Assembly (NCBI GenBank): GCA_030042375.1
Contig: JASHZU010000524.1
Location: forward strand, 1-6,288
Origin: Verrucomicrobiia bacterium
GTDB lineage: Bacteria; Verrucomicrobiota; Verrucomicrobiae; Limisphaerales; UBA11358
Reading direction: 5' to 3'
DNA: 6,288 nt
Shown: positions 6,137-6,288 of the stretch, in pieces
Layout: each line of letters starts with the position of its first letter
Numbering within the stretch: position 1 is the first letter of the stretch
Program-made: the position numbers and the translations under genes
Notes under the pieces: model-generated
The model's input: only the letters and a program-made list of their open reading frames with translations
Databases searched by the model: none
Told to the model about the DNA's origin: nothing

Positions 6137-6288
6137 CTAACGATTTTCCAGCCTGACCAGATAAAAAGTCTCCGCAGGCTCATAGGGGTCAATAATGAAA
6201 TCCCGTTGCGTCACCAAAACAGCATGGTATCGCTCAAGCCATTGCGGAAGCGTGTCCTGGGTCATCTCCAATATGCGGCTCTCGACAA
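6137..6288 (-). CDS. C-terminal end of an unidentified protein (5' part outside window)
   Basis: On the minus strand an open frame runs in from the right edge for 49 codons (6286 down to 6140) and ends at a TAG at 6137-6139. The visible residues include DTLPQWLERYHAVLVTQRDF and then IIDPYEPAETFYLVRLENR at the C terminus. The composition looks protein-like, with no low-complexity stretch. There is no membrane helix in view and no motif that I can assign. The gene converges on the sulfotransferase gene with a 27-base gap between the stops, which is consistent with a real coding end. A surface-glycan enzyme is conceivable from context but nothing in the residues shows it. Confidence 0.6.
   Translation of the reverse strand, partial: VESRILEMTQDTLPQWLERYHAVLVTQRDFIIDPYEPAETFYLVRLENR

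Noticed and set aside
1..6288. Defence system, CRISPR array, transposon or prophage
   Set aside because: No spaced identical repeats, transposase, integrase, nuclease or phage structural motif is present on either strand.

Overview
The window holds six protein-coding genes that can be identified or at least delimited, plus the tail of a seventh, in moderately GC-rich DNA. It is tightly packed: no gene-free stretch exceeds 100 bases. The only gene with a firm metabolic assignment is nadE. Three others point to cell-surface carbohydrate work: a WecG/TagA/CpsF-type glycosyltransferase, a GT-B glycosyltransferase and a sulfotransferase. I infer a Gram-negative environmental bacterium, most likely Verrucomicrobiota (Pedosphaera/Limisphaera-like). 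This rests on the style of the protein families, the general lack of Shine-Dalgarno sequences and the base composition. No rRNA or other phylogenetic marker is present, so the placement is tentative.

Layout. Bases 1-387 (+) are the C-terminal part of a nitroreductase-type flavoprotein that enters from outside the window. A DoxX-family membrane protein follows 36 bases later (424-861, +), probably in the same transcript. A WecG/TagA/CpsF glycosyltransferase (868-1632, -) converges on it with only 6 bases between the stops. The 85-base space 1633-1717 separates that gene from a divergent GT4-type glycosyltransferase (1718-2932, +). This space is full of TTTATGAT-type words in both orientations. 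A related pair of TTTACGATT words with the same 21-base phase lies just after the GT4 gene, followed by a hairpin directly before nadE (2999-4645, +), a glutamine-dependent NAD+ synthetase with an intact amidase triad.

After a possible terminator and promoter (4646-4741) comes the most unusual gene, 4742-6109 (+). It has an N-terminal PAPS-dependent sulfotransferase domain joined to a C-terminal four-helix membrane domain of the kind normally found at the N terminus of sensor kinases and diguanylate cyclases. At the right edge, 6137-6288 (-) is the last 49 codons of a further gene of unknown function that converges on the sulfotransferase.

How the genes fit together. The two glycosyltransferases share a divergent control region and could act in one exopolysaccharide or lipid-linked glycan pathway, and the sulfotransferase could modify such a glycan. 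They are separated by the housekeeping gene nadE, however, so a single pathway is inference. The nitroreductase-DoxX pair looks like a small redox unit. No tRNA, rRNA, CRISPR array, transposase or phage gene was seen.
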